Shown here: piece after piece, positions 8,980-17,825 of the stretch
How the letters are laid out: every line of letters begins with the position of its first letter
Numbering within the stretch: the stretch's first letter is position 1
The notes under the pieces: generated by a model
Database searches by the model: none
The model's input: the letters and a program-made list of their open reading frames with translations, nothing else
What the model was told of the DNA's origin: nothing
Position numbers and translations under genes: made by a program
NCBI RefSeq assembly: GCF_900168195.1
Contig: NZ_FUYX01000010.1
Coordinates: 62,001 to 126,000 of the forward strand
DNA: 64,000 nt
Direction of reading: 5' to 3'
Source: Allobosea thiooxidans
Lineage (GTDB): Bacteria > Pseudomonadota > Alphaproteobacteria > Rhizobiales > Beijerinckiaceae

Positions 8980-9429
8980 ATGGGGATGTCCGCCGCCACT
9001 GCCGGCAAGGGTTCGGGCCGCCGGGGCCGTCGTGGGCGCCGCCACGGCGCCATCGCCGAGATCAACATGACGCCGTTCATCGACGTCATGCTGGTGTTGC
9101 TCATCATCTTCATGGTCGCCGCGCCGCTGATCGCGACCGGCGTGCCGCTCGACCTGCCGCAGACCGGCGCCAAGCCGATCAATGTCGATCAGAAGCCTGT
9201 CACCATCGCGATCGATAGCAAGGGACAGATCTTCCTGCAGGACGAGCCGACGCTGGAGCCGGATCTCGTCGCCAAGCTGCAGGGCCTCGCCAAGCAGGGT
9301 TTCGACGAGCGCATCTATGTGCGCGGCGACAAGCTGGTGGATTACGGCCGGGTGGCTTCGGTGATGTCGACCATCACCTCGGCCGGCTTCAAGCGGGTTG
9401 CGCTGGTCACCGAACCGGCGAGCCGCTGA
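8980..9429 (+). CDS. tolR: Tol-Pal system protein TolR
   Basis: TolR is the ExbD-type partner that forms the ion channel with TolQ. The 149-residue product has a basic cytoplasmic N-terminus (SGRRGRRGRRHG). One membrane helix, AEINMTPFIDVMLVLLIIFMVAAPL, contains the key channel Asp of the TPFIDVMLVLLIIFM motif. The periplasmic ExbD/TolR domain follows (QIFLQDEPTLEPDLVAKLQGL...IYVRGDKLVDYGRVASVMSTITSAGFKRVALVTE). It begins 11 bases after tolQ. Confidence 0.97.
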   Translation: MGMSAATAGKGSGRRGRRGRRHGAIAEINMTPFIDVMLVLLIIFMVAAPLIATGVPLDLPQTGAKPINVDQKPVTIAIDSKGQIFLQDEPTLEPDLVAKLQGLAKQGFDERIYVRGDKLVDYGRVASVMSTITSAGFKRVALVTEPASR

Positions 9430-9456
9430 GGCCTGTAAAGTAGGGATGTTCAGGGC

Positions 9457-10665
9457 GTGAAGCTTTCGACCTCCGAACCTGGCATGCTGGTGTCGGCACT
9501 CGGCCACGCGACGGTCCTCGTCGCGGGGCTGCTGGTGTTCTCGTCGCCTGCGCCGCTGCCGGAGAACGAGGAGGCGATCGCCGTCGAGCTCGTCGACCCC
9601 AACGCGCTGAACCAGGTCACCCGTGGCGAGCGCAGCGCCGAGAAGGTCGAAGCGCAGCCGACCCCGCGCGCCGAGCGCCAGTCGGAGGTCGTCGAGCGCA
9701 AGGAGGCCGGCGAGGCCAAGACCGATGCGCCTGCCCCGCCCTCGCGCCCGCCGGAGCTGAAGACGGCCGACGACAACGCCTCCGCGCCGCTGCCGCCGAC
9801 GCGCACGGCCGAAGCGCCGAAGCCAGAGGCCAAGCCGCCCGAGCCCGCCAAGCAGCCGCCGCAGAAGAGCGAGGCCGCCGCCGCGCGCGAAGCCGAGCAG
9901 AAGCGCGAGGAACTGGCGAAGCTCGCCGAGGAGGCGGAGCTAGCCTCGAAGGCGAAACAGGCCGAGGAGGAGGCGAAGGCCGCCGCCAAGGCCAAGGCGG
10001 AAGCCGAGGCGCAGGCCGCCAAGCGTGCGGCTGAAGCCAAGGCCAAGGCCGAGGCCCTCGCCAAGGCGGAAGCTGAGAAGGAAGCGAAGGAGCGCGCCGA
10101 GGCGGCGGCGAAGGCGAAGGCCGAAGCCGAGCAGAAGGCGAAGCTCGCCGCCGAGGCCAAGGCCAAGAGGGAGGCCGAGGCCAAGGCCAAGCGCGAGGCC
10201 GAGATCGCCAAGAACTTCAACGCCAACGACATCGCCCGCCTGCTCCAGTCGAAGGAGAAGGCGCAGTCTTCCGGCTCCTCGGCACAGCAGATCAACCGCA
10301 CCGCCTCGCTCGGCACCGAGCGCGGCGCGTCGCAGAAGCTCAGCCCCTCGCTGCGGGCCCAGCTGATCGGCATCATCCAGGACCAGCTGATGAAGTGCTG
10401 GAACGTGCCGATCGCGCTCGCCAACGCCCAGGGCAACGCCAACATCGTCCCCTCGGTCCGGATGAAGCTGAACACGGACGGCTCGCTCGCGGCGCAGCCC
10501 GGCGTGATCAACTCCTCCTCCGATCCGCTTTTCCGCGTCGCCGCCGATTCGGCGCTGACCGCCACCCGCCGTTGCGCTCCATTGCGCATTCCGGCTCAAT
10601 TCGCCGCCTATTATGACGACTGGCGCGATGTCGTCGTCAATTTCGACGCAAGGGACGTCATGTGA
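9457..10665 (+). CDS. tolA: cell envelope integrity protein TolA
   Basis: TolA connects the TolQR motor to TolB/Pal at the outer membrane. The start is a GTG ([21 protein letters not shown]) 27 bases after tolR. One N-terminal membrane helix (residues 9-29) is followed by a Pro/Glu-rich stretch. A long Ala/Lys/Glu helical domain covers roughly residues 130-255. The C-terminal globular domain ([24 protein letters not shown]...[18 protein letters not shown]...[17 protein letters not shown]) matches TolA domain III/TonB-like. The length of 402 residues is normal. Its stop overlaps the tolB start. Confidence 0.95.
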   Translation: MKLSTSEPGMLVSALGHATVLVAGLLVFSSPAPLPENEEAIAVELVDPNALNQVTRGERSAEKVEAQPTPRAERQSEVVERKEAGEAKTDAPAPPSRPPELKTADDNASAPLPPTRTAEAPKPEAKPPEPAKQPPQKSEAAAAREAEQKREELAKLAEEAELASKAKQAEEEAKAAAKAKAEAEAQAAKRAAEAKAKAEALAKAEAEKEAKERAEAAAKAKAEAEQKAKLAAEAKAKREAEAKAKREAEIAKNFNANDIARLLQSKEKAQSSGSSAQQINRTASLGTERGASQKLSPSLRAQLIGIIQDQLMKCWNVPIALANAQGNANIVPSVRMKLNTDGSLAAQPGVINSSSDPLFRVAADSALTATRRCAPLRIPAQFAAYYDDWRDVVVNFDARDVM

Positions 10666-12008
10666 CCCCGATGATCGACCGTATCCCCCTCCCCTTCCTG
10701 ACGGCTGCGCCCACCCGCCGCCGCCTGCTGGCCACCGCCGGCGCCGCCCTGATGATCCCCGCTGCGGCCAAGGCGGAGCTCGTCATCGACCTGCGCGGCG
10801 GCGCCTTCCAGCCGATGCCGATCGCCATCGCCGATTTCGGCGGCGAGGGCGGCGTGCTCGTCTCCGGCATCATCACCAACAACCTGAAGCGTTGCGGCTA
10901 TTTCAACCCGATCGACAAGGCGCGCTTCCCGGAGCGGAATCCGCCCTTCGACGCCGCCCCGCAATTCGACGCCTGGCGGGCAGCCGGCGTGCAGGCGCTG
11001 GTGACCGGCCGCGTCGCCCGCGAGGCCGGCCGCATCCGCGCCGAGTTCCGGCTCTGGGACGTCGCGACCGGCACCCAGACCGACGGGCAGCAATATTTCA
11101 CCGATCCGAGCAACAGCCGCCGCGTCGGCCACATCATCTCGGACGCGATCTTCACCAAGGTCACGGGCCTTGGCGGCTTCTTCGACACCCGCGTCGTCTT
11201 CGTCGACGAATCCGGGCCGAAGGAGACGCGCCGCAAGCGCCTCGCCATCATGGACCAGGACGGCGCCAATGTGCGCTACCTGACCAATGGCGACGTCTCG
11301 GTGGTGACGCCGCGCTATTCGCCGGTCTCGCAGGACGTCACCTTCATGTCCCAGCGCCAGGGCGAGCAGCCGCGCGTCCAGGTGCTCAACATCGAGACCG
11401 GCCAGCGCCAGATCGTCGGCAACTTCCCCGACATGAGCTCGAGCCCGCGCTTCGCCCCCAACGGACAGCGCGTCGTGCTCTCGCTGCAGCAGGGCGGCAA
11501 CGCCAATCTCTACGCCATCGACATCGGCTCGCGCACCACCATGCGCCTGACCTCGACGGCGGCGATCGACACCTCGCCTTCCTACGCGCCGGACGGCTCG
11601 CGCATCGTCTTCGAGAGCGACCGCGGCGGCCAGCAGCAGCTCTATGTGATGCCGGCCGGCGGCGGCGAGGGCCAGCGCATCTCCTTCGGCCAGGGCCGCT
11701 ATTCGCAGCCTTCCTGGTCGCCGCGTGGCGATCTCATCGCCTTCACCCGTCAGGGTGGCGGCGGCTTCGCCATCGGCGTGATGCGCCCCGACGGCTCGGG
11801 CGAGCGCATCCTGACCGAGGGCTTCCACAACGAGGCCCCGAACTGGGCCCCGAACGGCCAGTACATCATGTTCTTCCGCGATCCCGGCGGCCAGTCCGGC
11901 GGCAAGCTCTACATGGTCGACATCACCGGCCGCGTCGAGGTGCCGGTGCCGACCCCGGCCTTCGCCTCCGACCCGACCTGGTCGCCGCTGCTCAGCGGCC
12001 AGCGCTGA
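10662..12008 (+). CDS. tolB: Tol-Pal system beta-propeller protein TolB
   Basis: TolB is the periplasmic beta-propeller that binds Pal. The 448-residue product starts at a GTG overlapping the tolA stop. The signal peptide reads [22 protein letters not shown] and carries an Arg-Arg-Arg-Leu-Leu pattern, so Tat export is possible as well as Sec. The N-terminal TolB domain is followed by six-blade WD40/PD40 repeats with recurring [44 protein letters not shown] and [15 protein letters not shown] motifs. It is followed by a terminator rather than by pal, which lies 3.9 kb away. Confidence 0.96.
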   Translation: MTPMIDRIPLPFLTAAPTRRRLLATAGAALMIPAAAKAELVIDLRGGAFQPMPIAIADFGGEGGVLVSGIITNNLKRCGYFNPIDKARFPERNPPFDAAPQFDAWRAAGVQALVTGRVAREAGRIRAEFRLWDVATGTQTDGQQYFTDPSNSRRVGHIISDAIFTKVTGLGGFFDTRVVFVDESGPKETRRKRLAIMDQDGANVRYLTNGDVSVVTPRYSPVSQDVTFMSQRQGEQPRVQVLNIETGQRQIVGNFPDMSSSPRFAPNGQRVVLSLQQGGNANLYAIDIGSRTTMRLTSTAAIDTSPSYAPDGSRIVFESDRGGQQQLYVMPAGGGEGQRISFGQGRYSQPSWSPRGDLIAFTRQGGGGFAIGVMRPDGSGERILTEGFHNEAPNWAPNGQYIMFFRDPGGQSGGKLYMVDITGRVEVPVPTPAFASDPTWSPLLSGQR

Positions 12009-12039
12009 GGCCCACGCGACCTCGCTCGATGACAAAACA

Positions 12040-12069
12040 AGCCGTCTGGTCCCGCCGGACGGCTTCTCT
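12040..12069 (+). terminator. intrinsic terminator after tolB
   Basis: A 10-bp stem AGCCGTCTGG / CCGGACGGCT (one G-T pair) with a five-base loop is followed by TCTCTATT. It lies 32 bases after the tolB stop and would end the tolQRAB transcript before the DUF2721 gene and pal. Confidence 0.7.
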
Positions 12070-12121
12070 ATTGGGCGGCAGGCGTCGAAACGCCTGAACG
12101 GGCCCGCAGTAGAGGACACGC

Positions 12122-12574
12122 ATGGACACGCCAACCGTCGTTCGGGACTTTGCCTCCATCATCCAGACGTCCCTTGCGCCCGTTTTCCTGTTGGCGGGCA
12201 CGGCAGGCTTCGTGAACATCTTCGCGATGCGTCTCGGCAGGGTTTCGGACCGGCTGAACGATGTCGCAGAGCGGGGCGAACAGAACAGGATGTCGCTCCT
12301 GCAGCTCGCATATCTGCGCCGACGCGTGCTCGCGCTCGAGATCGCATTGGTCATGGGCGTGGCGGCAGGGTTTTGCACGGGCGGAGCGATCCTGAACCTT
12401 CTCGCAGGAGCGCTGCAGTTCGGTCTCCGCGAAGAGAATGTCTTCTGGTTCTTTGGCGGCGCCATTGTCTTGCTGATCGGCTCGCTTGCCGCCTTCCTGG
12501 TTGAGCTGCTGATTTCTGCCCGGAACATGTTGCGGCAGATGCAAATGGCGCGAACGGCTGCGGGACAGGACTGA
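12122..12574 (+). CDS. DUF2721 family membrane protein
   Basis: This is a 150-residue integral membrane protein. The segment LAPVFLLAGTAGFVNIFAMRLGRVSDRL near the N-terminus is the DUF2721 signature, a membrane helix followed by a charged R-S-D-R turn. Two further helices lie at about 75-98 and 104-130 (NVFWFFGGAIVLLIGSLAAFLVELLIS). A GAGGAC Shine-Dalgarno precedes the ATG. Function unknown. It stands alone between the tolB terminator and a convergent autotransporter gene, so it interrupts the usual tolB-pal adjacency. Confidence 0.85.
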   Translation: MDTPTVVRDFASIIQTSLAPVFLLAGTAGFVNIFAMRLGRVSDRLNDVAERGEQNRMSLLQLAYLRRRVLALEIALVMGVAAGFCTGGAILNLLAGALQFGLREENVFWFFGGAIVLLIGSLAAFLVELLISARNMLRQMQMARTAAGQD

Positions 12575-12663
12575 TTTTCCTGCGATGGTTTTCGCCGGGT
12601 GACCTCACGCTCCCGCCCTGCCCTCGCTCTCACCGCCCTCTTTCATGACGGCGACCTGCGGGC

Positions 12664-15537
12664 TCACCAGGAGGCCCGCAGCCCCGCCGTCACCGCATGG
12701 CTCGTCGCATCCGCGTTGAGCCGCACGTCATAGCCGGCGAACAGCGTCAGCTTGTCCCCCGCCCGGGCCGAGACGCCGAGGCCGAGCACGGCGCTGTCGC
12801 GCGCCATCTCCGCGCCGCGCACCGCGAAGGTCGCGGCCGGCGCCCCGGCGAAGGCGGCGTCGATCACCATGCCGGTGTCGAGGAATTCGTGCTGCCATTG
12901 GGCGCGGGCTTCGAGCGCGACCTGGCTGCCGCCAAGGTCGAAGGTCTTCGCCAGCTTGAGGCCGACGCTGCCCAGCAGGCTCTGCGCTGTCTGGCTGCCG
13001 GCTGTCAGGCCGATACCGTCCGCGCCGGTTTCGGCAAAACCGTCCTGGCGCAGATAGGTGTAGCGCAGCCCGGCCAGCGGCTCGACCGTTCCCCAGCCGA
13101 GATCGAAGCCGTAGCCGCCCTCCAGCGCGGCGGTGAAGCGATCGCCGTCGTAATCGGCCCTGGCCTGGCGCGAGAGCCCGCCGAAGCCGATGCTGCGCTG
13201 GTTTTCGAAGCCGAGGCGCGCATAGCCGAGAATGCCGTCGAGACGCAGATTGCCGCTGCCATAGCTGCCATAGAGCGCCGCCTCATAGGCCGAGATCGCG
13301 CCCTTGCCGGAAAAGTTCCGGAAATCGGTGTCCGTCCTGCCGAAGCCGGCGCTGATGCCGGCCAGGAAGGACGGGGTGAACTGCCGGTCGACGCCGCCGA
13401 TGACGCCGCCGCCGCGATAGTCGCCCCCGCCGGCATTGAGGTCGCCACCGAGCCTGCCGGAGAGGCCATAGCCGCGCAGCCACGCCGTGTTCGCCGGCGC
13501 GGAGGCCTCCGCCGGGAGCTGCATCAGCATCGCCGCCACCGGGCTGCGGCTGCCGCTTGAGGCATAGGCCAGCGCCGGGCCCGAGCTCGTCGGCGCGGCC
13601 TGGCCGCTGCGCAGGGCGCTGAGACGCTGGCTGATCATGCCGCCGAAGGGGGCGAAACCGCCGAGCGCCTGCGTGCCCAGGCTGGCGAGGCTCTCGCCGG
13701 ACAGGCTGGCGAGCGCCTGCCGCGCCCCTTCCTGCGTGCCGGCCGCCTGCAGCAACCCGGCGACGCCGCGCAGATCGGCGTTCGCTCCGGCCAGGCCGTG
13801 TTCGAGCCCGGCCGCGACCGCGCATTGATTGGCCGAGGCGCAGATGCCGGGCGTGTCGAAGGGAACGGTGCGGATGTCGAGATGGGCCGCGTTCGGCTGA
13901 TAGCGCAGGCTCGCCCGGATGAACGGCGCCGAGCCGTCGCCGAACGGCCCCGCGACGCCGTCGAACCGGCCGGTCAGCCCCTGGCCGGCGGTGAGCACCG
14001 GCATGGTCAATTCGCGCGGCAGCAGTTCTGGCTGGCCGCTGATCCCGACCCAGCCCGCCAGGCTCGCCGTGCCGCTGACGGCGAGCTGGTTCAGCCCGCC
14101 GGCGGCGGAAAGCTGCTGCATCAGGATGCCGCCGGATTGCTGGACATAGTTGCCGTTGATCGTCAGCGTGCCGATGCCGCGCGCATCGCCCGCCCAGACC
14201 GTGCCGGCATTGTCGACCTTGCCGGTGATCAGGCCGGTACCGGCCAGCACGCCGGCCGGCGCGATGCTGGTCGGCGAGGCGATGCTGCCCATCACCGAGA
14301 GGAAGCCGCCTTCGACCCGGGTGGCGCCGGCATAGCTGCTGTGTCCGGTCAGCACGAGCTCGCCGGCGCCGCGCTTCACCAGACCGCCCGCCCCGACGAT
14401 GTCGTTGCGGAAGAAGGCCGTGCCGCCCGGCTGCTCGACGACGAAATCGCCCCAGTCGAAACGGCCCGGCCCCGCAACGGCCTTGCCGACGTCGAGAATC
14501 CCGTAGCCGAAGATGTCGTCGACGCCCGGCGCGCCGACGTCGAAAGCTGTGCCAAGCAGGGTCTGCCGCACCTGGTCGGCGCTGAAGAACGGGAACATCT
14601 GCCAGACCAGCGCCGCCGCGCCGGTGACATGCGGCGCGGCGAAGGAGGTACCGAGCGTCTTTTCGTAACCGCCATCCGGAGTGGCGACCAGGATGCCGTC
14701 GTCGACGCCCTTCCAGACGAAATCGCCGAGGCCCGGATCCCACTCCCAGCCGATTCCGCCCCCCGGCGCGACCAGGCACCAGTTCTTCGCGACGCCGCAC
14801 CGGTTGCTGTAGGCCGGCATGTAATCGGGTCCGAGCGCTCCCACGGCAAGCCAGCCTCGTTCCAGCTCCGGGAAGAAATGGGGCAGGCCGGATTCGATGT
14901 TCGGCTGGCTCGACATATCGTTTCCGGCCGCCCAGACCATCAATGCGCCCGATCCCACCGCACCGCGATAGGCGCCTAATTCTTGCGGGAAGAACTTCAA
15001 TATGTCCTGCCGGGTCACGCCGGTGATCGGCCAGGATGTGCCCCAGCTGACATTGATGATCCGGGCGCCGGCCCCCAGAACGTCGCTGACGGCGCGGACC
15101 ATGTAGGACGGGTCGGGGTCCGCTCCCCCGCCGACGCCGCGACCGACGAGCGTCGCTCCGGGTGCGACGCCATGCATCCCGATGCCGTCCCTGTTGCCGA
15201 CGATCACCGAGGCGACGCCGACAGCGTGGTCCTCCGGCGGCGCGGAGGCAGATTTCTGGACATAGTCATAACCGCCGGCATAGCGGCCCAGAAGCTCGCG
15301 GAGCGAGGTGGAGGCGATGCCCGTCTCGATCATGCCGACCACGACGCCCGTTCCATCGACGCCGCGGGCATAGGCCTGCGCCGCATTGATGTAGTCGAGC
15401 CCCCATTGCGCCCGGTATTCGGGCGTGCGCCAGGTCGCGGGATCGGTCAGCAAGCCGCCGGACTGGGCGGCAGCCGCGCTGGTCAGGGCCGTCGTCAGCA
15501 TCAGGGCGGCGACGGTAGGCTTAGCCGGGAATCGCAA
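12664..15537 (-). CDS. subtilisin-like (S8) serine protease autotransporter
   Basis: This is a type Va secreted protein of about 957 residues with three parts. The signal peptide is RFPAKPTVAALMLTTALTSAAA; I start at a TTG (15537) because it sits just before this peptide. The frame stays open to an ATG at 15690, but that would put 51 implausible residues in front. An S8 passenger domain follows, with His104 (EDHAVGVASV), oxyanion Asn205 (WAAGND) and nucleophile Ser298 (GTSFAAPHVTG). A beta-helix stalk contains PATV-type repeats (GGLVKRGAGELVLTG, GATRVEGG). The C-terminal autotransporter barrel (NTAWLRGYGLSGRLGG...) ends in Trp. The catalytic Asp position reads IETG instead of IDTG, so Glu71 replaces Asp. 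It lies antisense between tolB and pal. Confidence 0.88.
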   Translation of the reverse strand: MRFPAKPTVAALMLTTALTSAAAAQSGGLLTDPATWRTPEYRAQWGLDYINAAQAYARGVDGTGVVVGMIETGIASTSLRELLGRYAGGYDYVQKSASAPPEDHAVGVASVIVGNRDGIGMHGVAPGATLVGRGVGGGADPDPSYMVRAVSDVLGAGARIINVSWGTSWPITGVTRQDILKFFPQELGAYRGAVGSGALMVWAAGNDMSSQPNIESGLPHFFPELERGWLAVGALGPDYMPAYSNRCGVAKNWCLVAPGGGIGWEWDPGLGDFVWKGVDDGILVATPDGGYEKTLGTSFAAPHVTGAAALVWQMFPFFSADQVRQTLLGTAFDVGAPGVDDIFGYGILDVGKAVAGPGRFDWGDFVVEQPGGTAFFRNDIVGAGGLVKRGAGELVLTGHSSYAGATRVEGGFLSVMGSIASPTSIAPAGVLAGTGLITGKVDNAGTVWAGDARGIGTLTINGNYVQQSGGILMQQLSAAGGLNQLAVSGTASLAGWVGISGQPELLPRELTMPVLTAGQGLTGRFDGVAGPFGDGSAPFIRASLRYQPNAAHLDIRTVPFDTPGICASANQCAVAAGLEHGLAGANADLRGVAGLLQAAGTQEGARQALASLSGESLASLGTQALGGFAPFGGMISQRLSALRSGQAAPTSSGPALAYASSGSRSPVAAMLMQLPAEASAPANTAWLRGYGLSGRLGGDLNAGGGDYRGGGVIGGVDRQFTPSFLAGISAGFGRTDTDFRNFSGKGAISAYEAALYGSYGSGNLRLDGILGYARLGFENQRSIGFGGLSRQARADYDGDRFTAALEGGYGFDLGWGTVEPLAGLRYTYLRQDGFAETGADGIGLTAGSQTAQSLLGSVGLKLAKTFDLGGSQVALEARAQWQHEFLDTGMVIDAAFAGAPAATFAVRGAEMARDSAVLGLGVSARAGDKLTLFAGYDVRLNADATSHAVTAGLRASW

Positions 15538-15891
15538 GGGGGCCTCGGACGGGGGAATCGGAGCGACCGGTTCGGAACCTGCCGGGGCGGCAGCTTTCCC
15601 CGGCCCCCTCCCGCCCGTCAACACAATCCGGCCGCATTTTGCGGGACCGCCCCCTGCGATCAGCGAATGCCGCAGCCGCCTGCACGCCATCGGGCTGCGC
15701 CCGGCTGTGTCGCCCCGGTCACAGCAAGAACCTCAGGCGCCTTTCGCCATGATTGGTTAACCATACGCCCTAATGCCGCCACTTCGCCTTGTTCTGGCAA
15801 GGTCTCGTTTAGGTTGACGCTTCATTGATGGAGCACGCGAAGCCGTCCTCGAAGCGCGCCGCCAAAAGATTTGATCGCCCGGAGTTCAGCC
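15538..15891. other. intergenic region between the autotransporter and pal
   Basis: This 354-base divergent region must hold promoters for both genes. It contains a TTAACC half-site near 15757 and a TTGACG at about 15811. I see no further gene; the frames that cross it have no family resemblance or good ribosome binding sites. Confidence 0.4.
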
Positions 15892-16407
15892 ATGATGACC
15901 CATCTCTTCGCCGGCGGCCGCGCCGTCCGTTTCGCCGCCGCCATCGCTGCCACGCTCGCGCTCGGCGCCTGCGCCAAGGACCAGAACGCCGACGCCTCGG
16001 GCTTCGGCGCCGGCGGCGCCGCGACGCCGGGCAGCGCGCAGGACTTCGTCGTCAATGTCGGCGACCGCGTCTTCTTCGAGACCGACTCCACCGATCTGAC
16101 CTCGACCGCCGTCTCGACGCTCGACAAGCAGGCCCAGTGGCTGCAGCGCTATCCGCGCTACACCTTCACGGTCGAAGGCCACGCCGACGAGCGCGGCACC
16201 CGCGAATACAACTACTCGCTCGGCGCCCGCCGCGCCCAGACGGTGCGCGACTACCTCGCCTCGCGCGGCATCCCCTCGAACCGCATGCGCACCATTTCCT
16301 ACGGCAAGGAGCGCCCGGTCGCGGTCTGCAACGACATCTCCTGCTGGTCGCAGAACCGCCGCTCCGTGACGGTGCTGGACGGTGCCGGCGGCGCCCCGGG
16401 CGTCTGA
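15892..16407 (+). CDS. pal: peptidoglycan-associated lipoprotein Pal
   Basis: Pal anchors the outer membrane to peptidoglycan and is the partner of TolB. The 171-residue precursor has a lipoprotein signal with lipobox LGAC (Cys27 would be lipidated). The OmpA-like domain follows: VFFETDSTDLTSTAVSTLDKQAQWL, then FTVEGHADERGTREYNYSLGARRAQTVRDYLASRGI and RMRTISYGKERPV, which contain the diaminopimelate-binding Asp and Arg. I chose the ATG at 15892 (MMTHLFAGG) over an upstream TTG. It is 3.9 kb from tolB and followed by a strong terminator; no cpoB/ybgF gene follows. Confidence 0.96.
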   Translation: MMTHLFAGGRAVRFAAAIAATLALGACAKDQNADASGFGAGGAATPGSAQDFVVNVGDRVFFETDSTDLTSTAVSTLDKQAQWLQRYPRYTFTVEGHADERGTREYNYSLGARRAQTVRDYLASRGIPSNRMRTISYGKERPVAVCNDISCWSQNRRSVTVLDGAGGAPGV

Positions 16408-16430
16408 TCCGGATAGCGACGGTTATGAGG

Positions 16431-16468
16431 AAAGGCCCCGGACGGACCGTCCGGGGCCTTTCCTTTTC
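16431..16468 (+). terminator. intrinsic terminator after pal
   Basis: A 13-bp perfect stem AAAGGCCCCGGAC / GTCCGGGGCCTTT with a five-base loop is followed by CCTTTTCG. It lies 24 bases after the pal stop and between convergent genes, and it could act on both strands. Confidence 0.8.
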
Positions 16469-16504
16469 GTCCGACTGGCCGCGGAGCGGCAGGGCGAGCG
16501 CCGG

Positions 16505-17002
16505 TCAGATCGGCAGGTACCGTCTAAGCCCGGCGACGAGATCGTCGAGCGTCCGCTCGAAGGAGTGCCGATCGGTATCGACGATCAGGTCGCTGAAGCC
16601 GCGCTCGCCATAGCCCTCCGCCAGCATCACGCGGATGCGCGCGAGCTCCTCGGCATCGAAGACCCGCCCACGCCCGGCATCGACGATCCCCTCATAGGAG
16701 GCGCGCAGGCTGATGAAGACCGGCGTGATGCCGGCATCGCCGAAATGGCGACGATAGAAGATCCAGCTGCTGCAGCCGAGCGGGTAGGCCACGACGAGAT
16801 AAGGGCGCTCCGCGAGCAGCGAGAGCCCGGTCCGGACCACCGAGCGGCTGGTGCGCAGGATGGAGCCATACCAGGGCAGATCGGGGTCGGCATGGTCGTC
16901 GCCATCGATGAAGGCACCGCCGATCCGCGCGGCCAGGGCCCGGCCGAGCGTGGTCTTGCCCGCGCCGATCGGCCCGCTGAGGAAGATCGCGCAGCGTTGC
17001 AT
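16505..17002 (-). CDS. shikimate/gluconate-kinase-like P-loop NTPase
   Basis: This 165-residue protein opens with a Walker A motif FLSGPIGAGKTTLGRALAARIG (residues 7-28) and continues with FIDGDDHADP, a substrate-side acidic motif as in small-molecule kinases. The C-terminal half lacks an obvious lid motif beyond RGRVFDAEELARIRVML. The likely role is phosphorylation of a small metabolite, substrate unknown. It starts 10 bases after the zapA stop on the same strand and is probably co-transcribed with it. It occupies the place where many proteobacteria have the 6S RNA and ygfA downstream of zapA. Confidence 0.7.
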   Translation of the reverse strand: MQRCAIFLSGPIGAGKTTLGRALAARIGGAFIDGDDHADPDLPWYGSILRTSRSVVRTGLSLLAERPYLVVAYPLGCSSWIFYRRHFGDAGITPVFISLRASYEGIVDAGRGRVFDAEELARIRVMLAEGYGERGFSDLIVDTDRHSFERTLDDLVAGLRRYLPI

Positions 17003-17012
17003 CCGGCCGGCT

Positions 17013-17381
17013 TCAGCCCGCCGGCTGCGGGATCAGGCTCTTCGCCACGCCCTCGATGCGCTCGGCCGCCGCGACGAGCGCTTCTGCCGCCCGGTCCTCG
17101 ACCTCGCTGAGCCGCTGGTCGGCGGCGCCGGCATCGCCCTGCGTCGCGGCGAGATCCGATTCCAGCTTCGCCAGGCGCTTCTTCAGCTCATGCACCTCGT
17201 CGGCCACCATCAGCGCCGCCATGACATGCAGGCGCATGTCGCCGATCTCGCCGAAGGCCTCCCGCATCTCGCCGATCTTCTCGTCATAGAACCGCGCGAG
17301 CCCCTCCAGATGGGCCTCCTCGCCCTCCCCGCACGCCATGCGGTAGGCCTTGCCGGCGATCATGACGTTGACTTGCGGCAT
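17013..17381 (-). CDS. zapA: cell division protein ZapA
   Basis: ZapA is a small cytoplasmic protein that bundles FtsZ filaments at the division site. The 122-residue product has the typical N-terminal beta-strand domain (PQVNVMIAGKAYRMACGEGEEAHLEGLARFYDEKIGEMRE). A long coiled coil follows (ADEVHELKKRLAKLESDLAATQ...LSEVEDRAAEALVAAAERIEG). An AGGAGAG Shine-Dalgarno three bases before the ATG supports the start. It lies downstream of the DUF4164 coiled-coil gene on the same strand. Confidence 0.93.
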   Translation of the reverse strand: MPQVNVMIAGKAYRMACGEGEEAHLEGLARFYDEKIGEMREAFGEIGDMRLHVMAALMVADEVHELKKRLAKLESDLAATQGDAGAADQRLSEVEDRAAEALVAAAERIEGVAKSLIPQPAG

Positions 17382-17396
17382 CCGCTCTCCTGCTCC

Positions 17397-17517
17397 TGCT
17401 CTAGAGCCGGACCCGATCAGGTCGATTCAACCTGACCGGTGAATCCGTCTCTCGGTATCGATAGAGAACGCGTGATCCGATCGGATTGCGATGCAATCCG
17501 ATCGGCGCGTGCTCTAG
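17397..17517. repeat. palindromic intergenic element with 8-bp direct repeats at both ends
   Basis: TGCTCTAG occurs at 17397-17404 and again at 17510-17517. Between them lies a perfect 13-3-13 palindrome (17477-17505, arms CCGATCGGATTGC / GCAATCCGATCGG) and a smaller hairpin (GATCAGGTCGATTCAACCTGACC). The element fills the zapA/DUF4164 gap, and its right edge supplies the TAG stop of the DUF4164 gene. It looks like a dispersed Rhizobiales intergenic repeat; only one copy is in this window. Confidence 0.65.
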
Positions 17518-17825
17518 CTCGCCTCGTGTTCGGGCTCCGCCGGCTGCTGCGCCTGCACCCGGTCGATCACGGCGCTGATCACGTTCATCGCCCGCTGCAG
17601 CCGCTGGTCGACATCTGCCGCGGCGGTCTCGACATGTCCGAGCCGCGCCATGGCGCCGTCGAGGTCGGCCGCCAGCCGCGCCCGGTCGTCCTGCATCAGC
17701 GCGAGCTCGGTTTCGAGATTGCCCCGGCCGCGCTCGGCCTCGATCCGCCGGCGCGCCGCCGCCTCGAGCTGTCCCAGCGCGCCGTCGAGACGCGCCAGCG
17801 CATTGTCCAGCATCAGGCTCGCCAC
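17514..17825 (-). CDS. DUF4164 family coiled-coil protein
   Basis: This 103-residue, mostly helical protein has heptad-like sequence throughout (LDNALARLDGALGQLEAAARRRIEAERGRGNLETELALMQDDRARLAADLDGAMARL...), typical of DUF4164 proteins that sit next to zapA in Rhizobiales. I start it at a GTG (17825, MASLMLDNAL) because GGAGAG lies five bases upstream; an ATG at 17813 is the alternative. Function unknown, but the constant zapA neighbourhood suggests a division-related role (inference). Its TAG stop lies within the edge of a palindromic repeat. Confidence 0.8.
   Translation of the reverse strand: MASLMLDNALARLDGALGQLEAAARRRIEAERGRGNLETELALMQDDRARLAADLDGAMARLGHVETAAADVDQRLQRAMNVISAVIDRVQAQQPAEPEHEAS

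Noticed and set aside
10611..12134. Long open frame antisense to tolB (about 507 codons)
   Set aside because: High GC makes antisense frames stay open. The product is Arg/Asp-rich with no family resemblance, and tolB on the other strand is certain.
16420..17013. 6S RNA gene next to zapA
   Set aside because: Only ten bases separate zapA from the next gene, and no long imperfect hairpin of the 6S type is visible.
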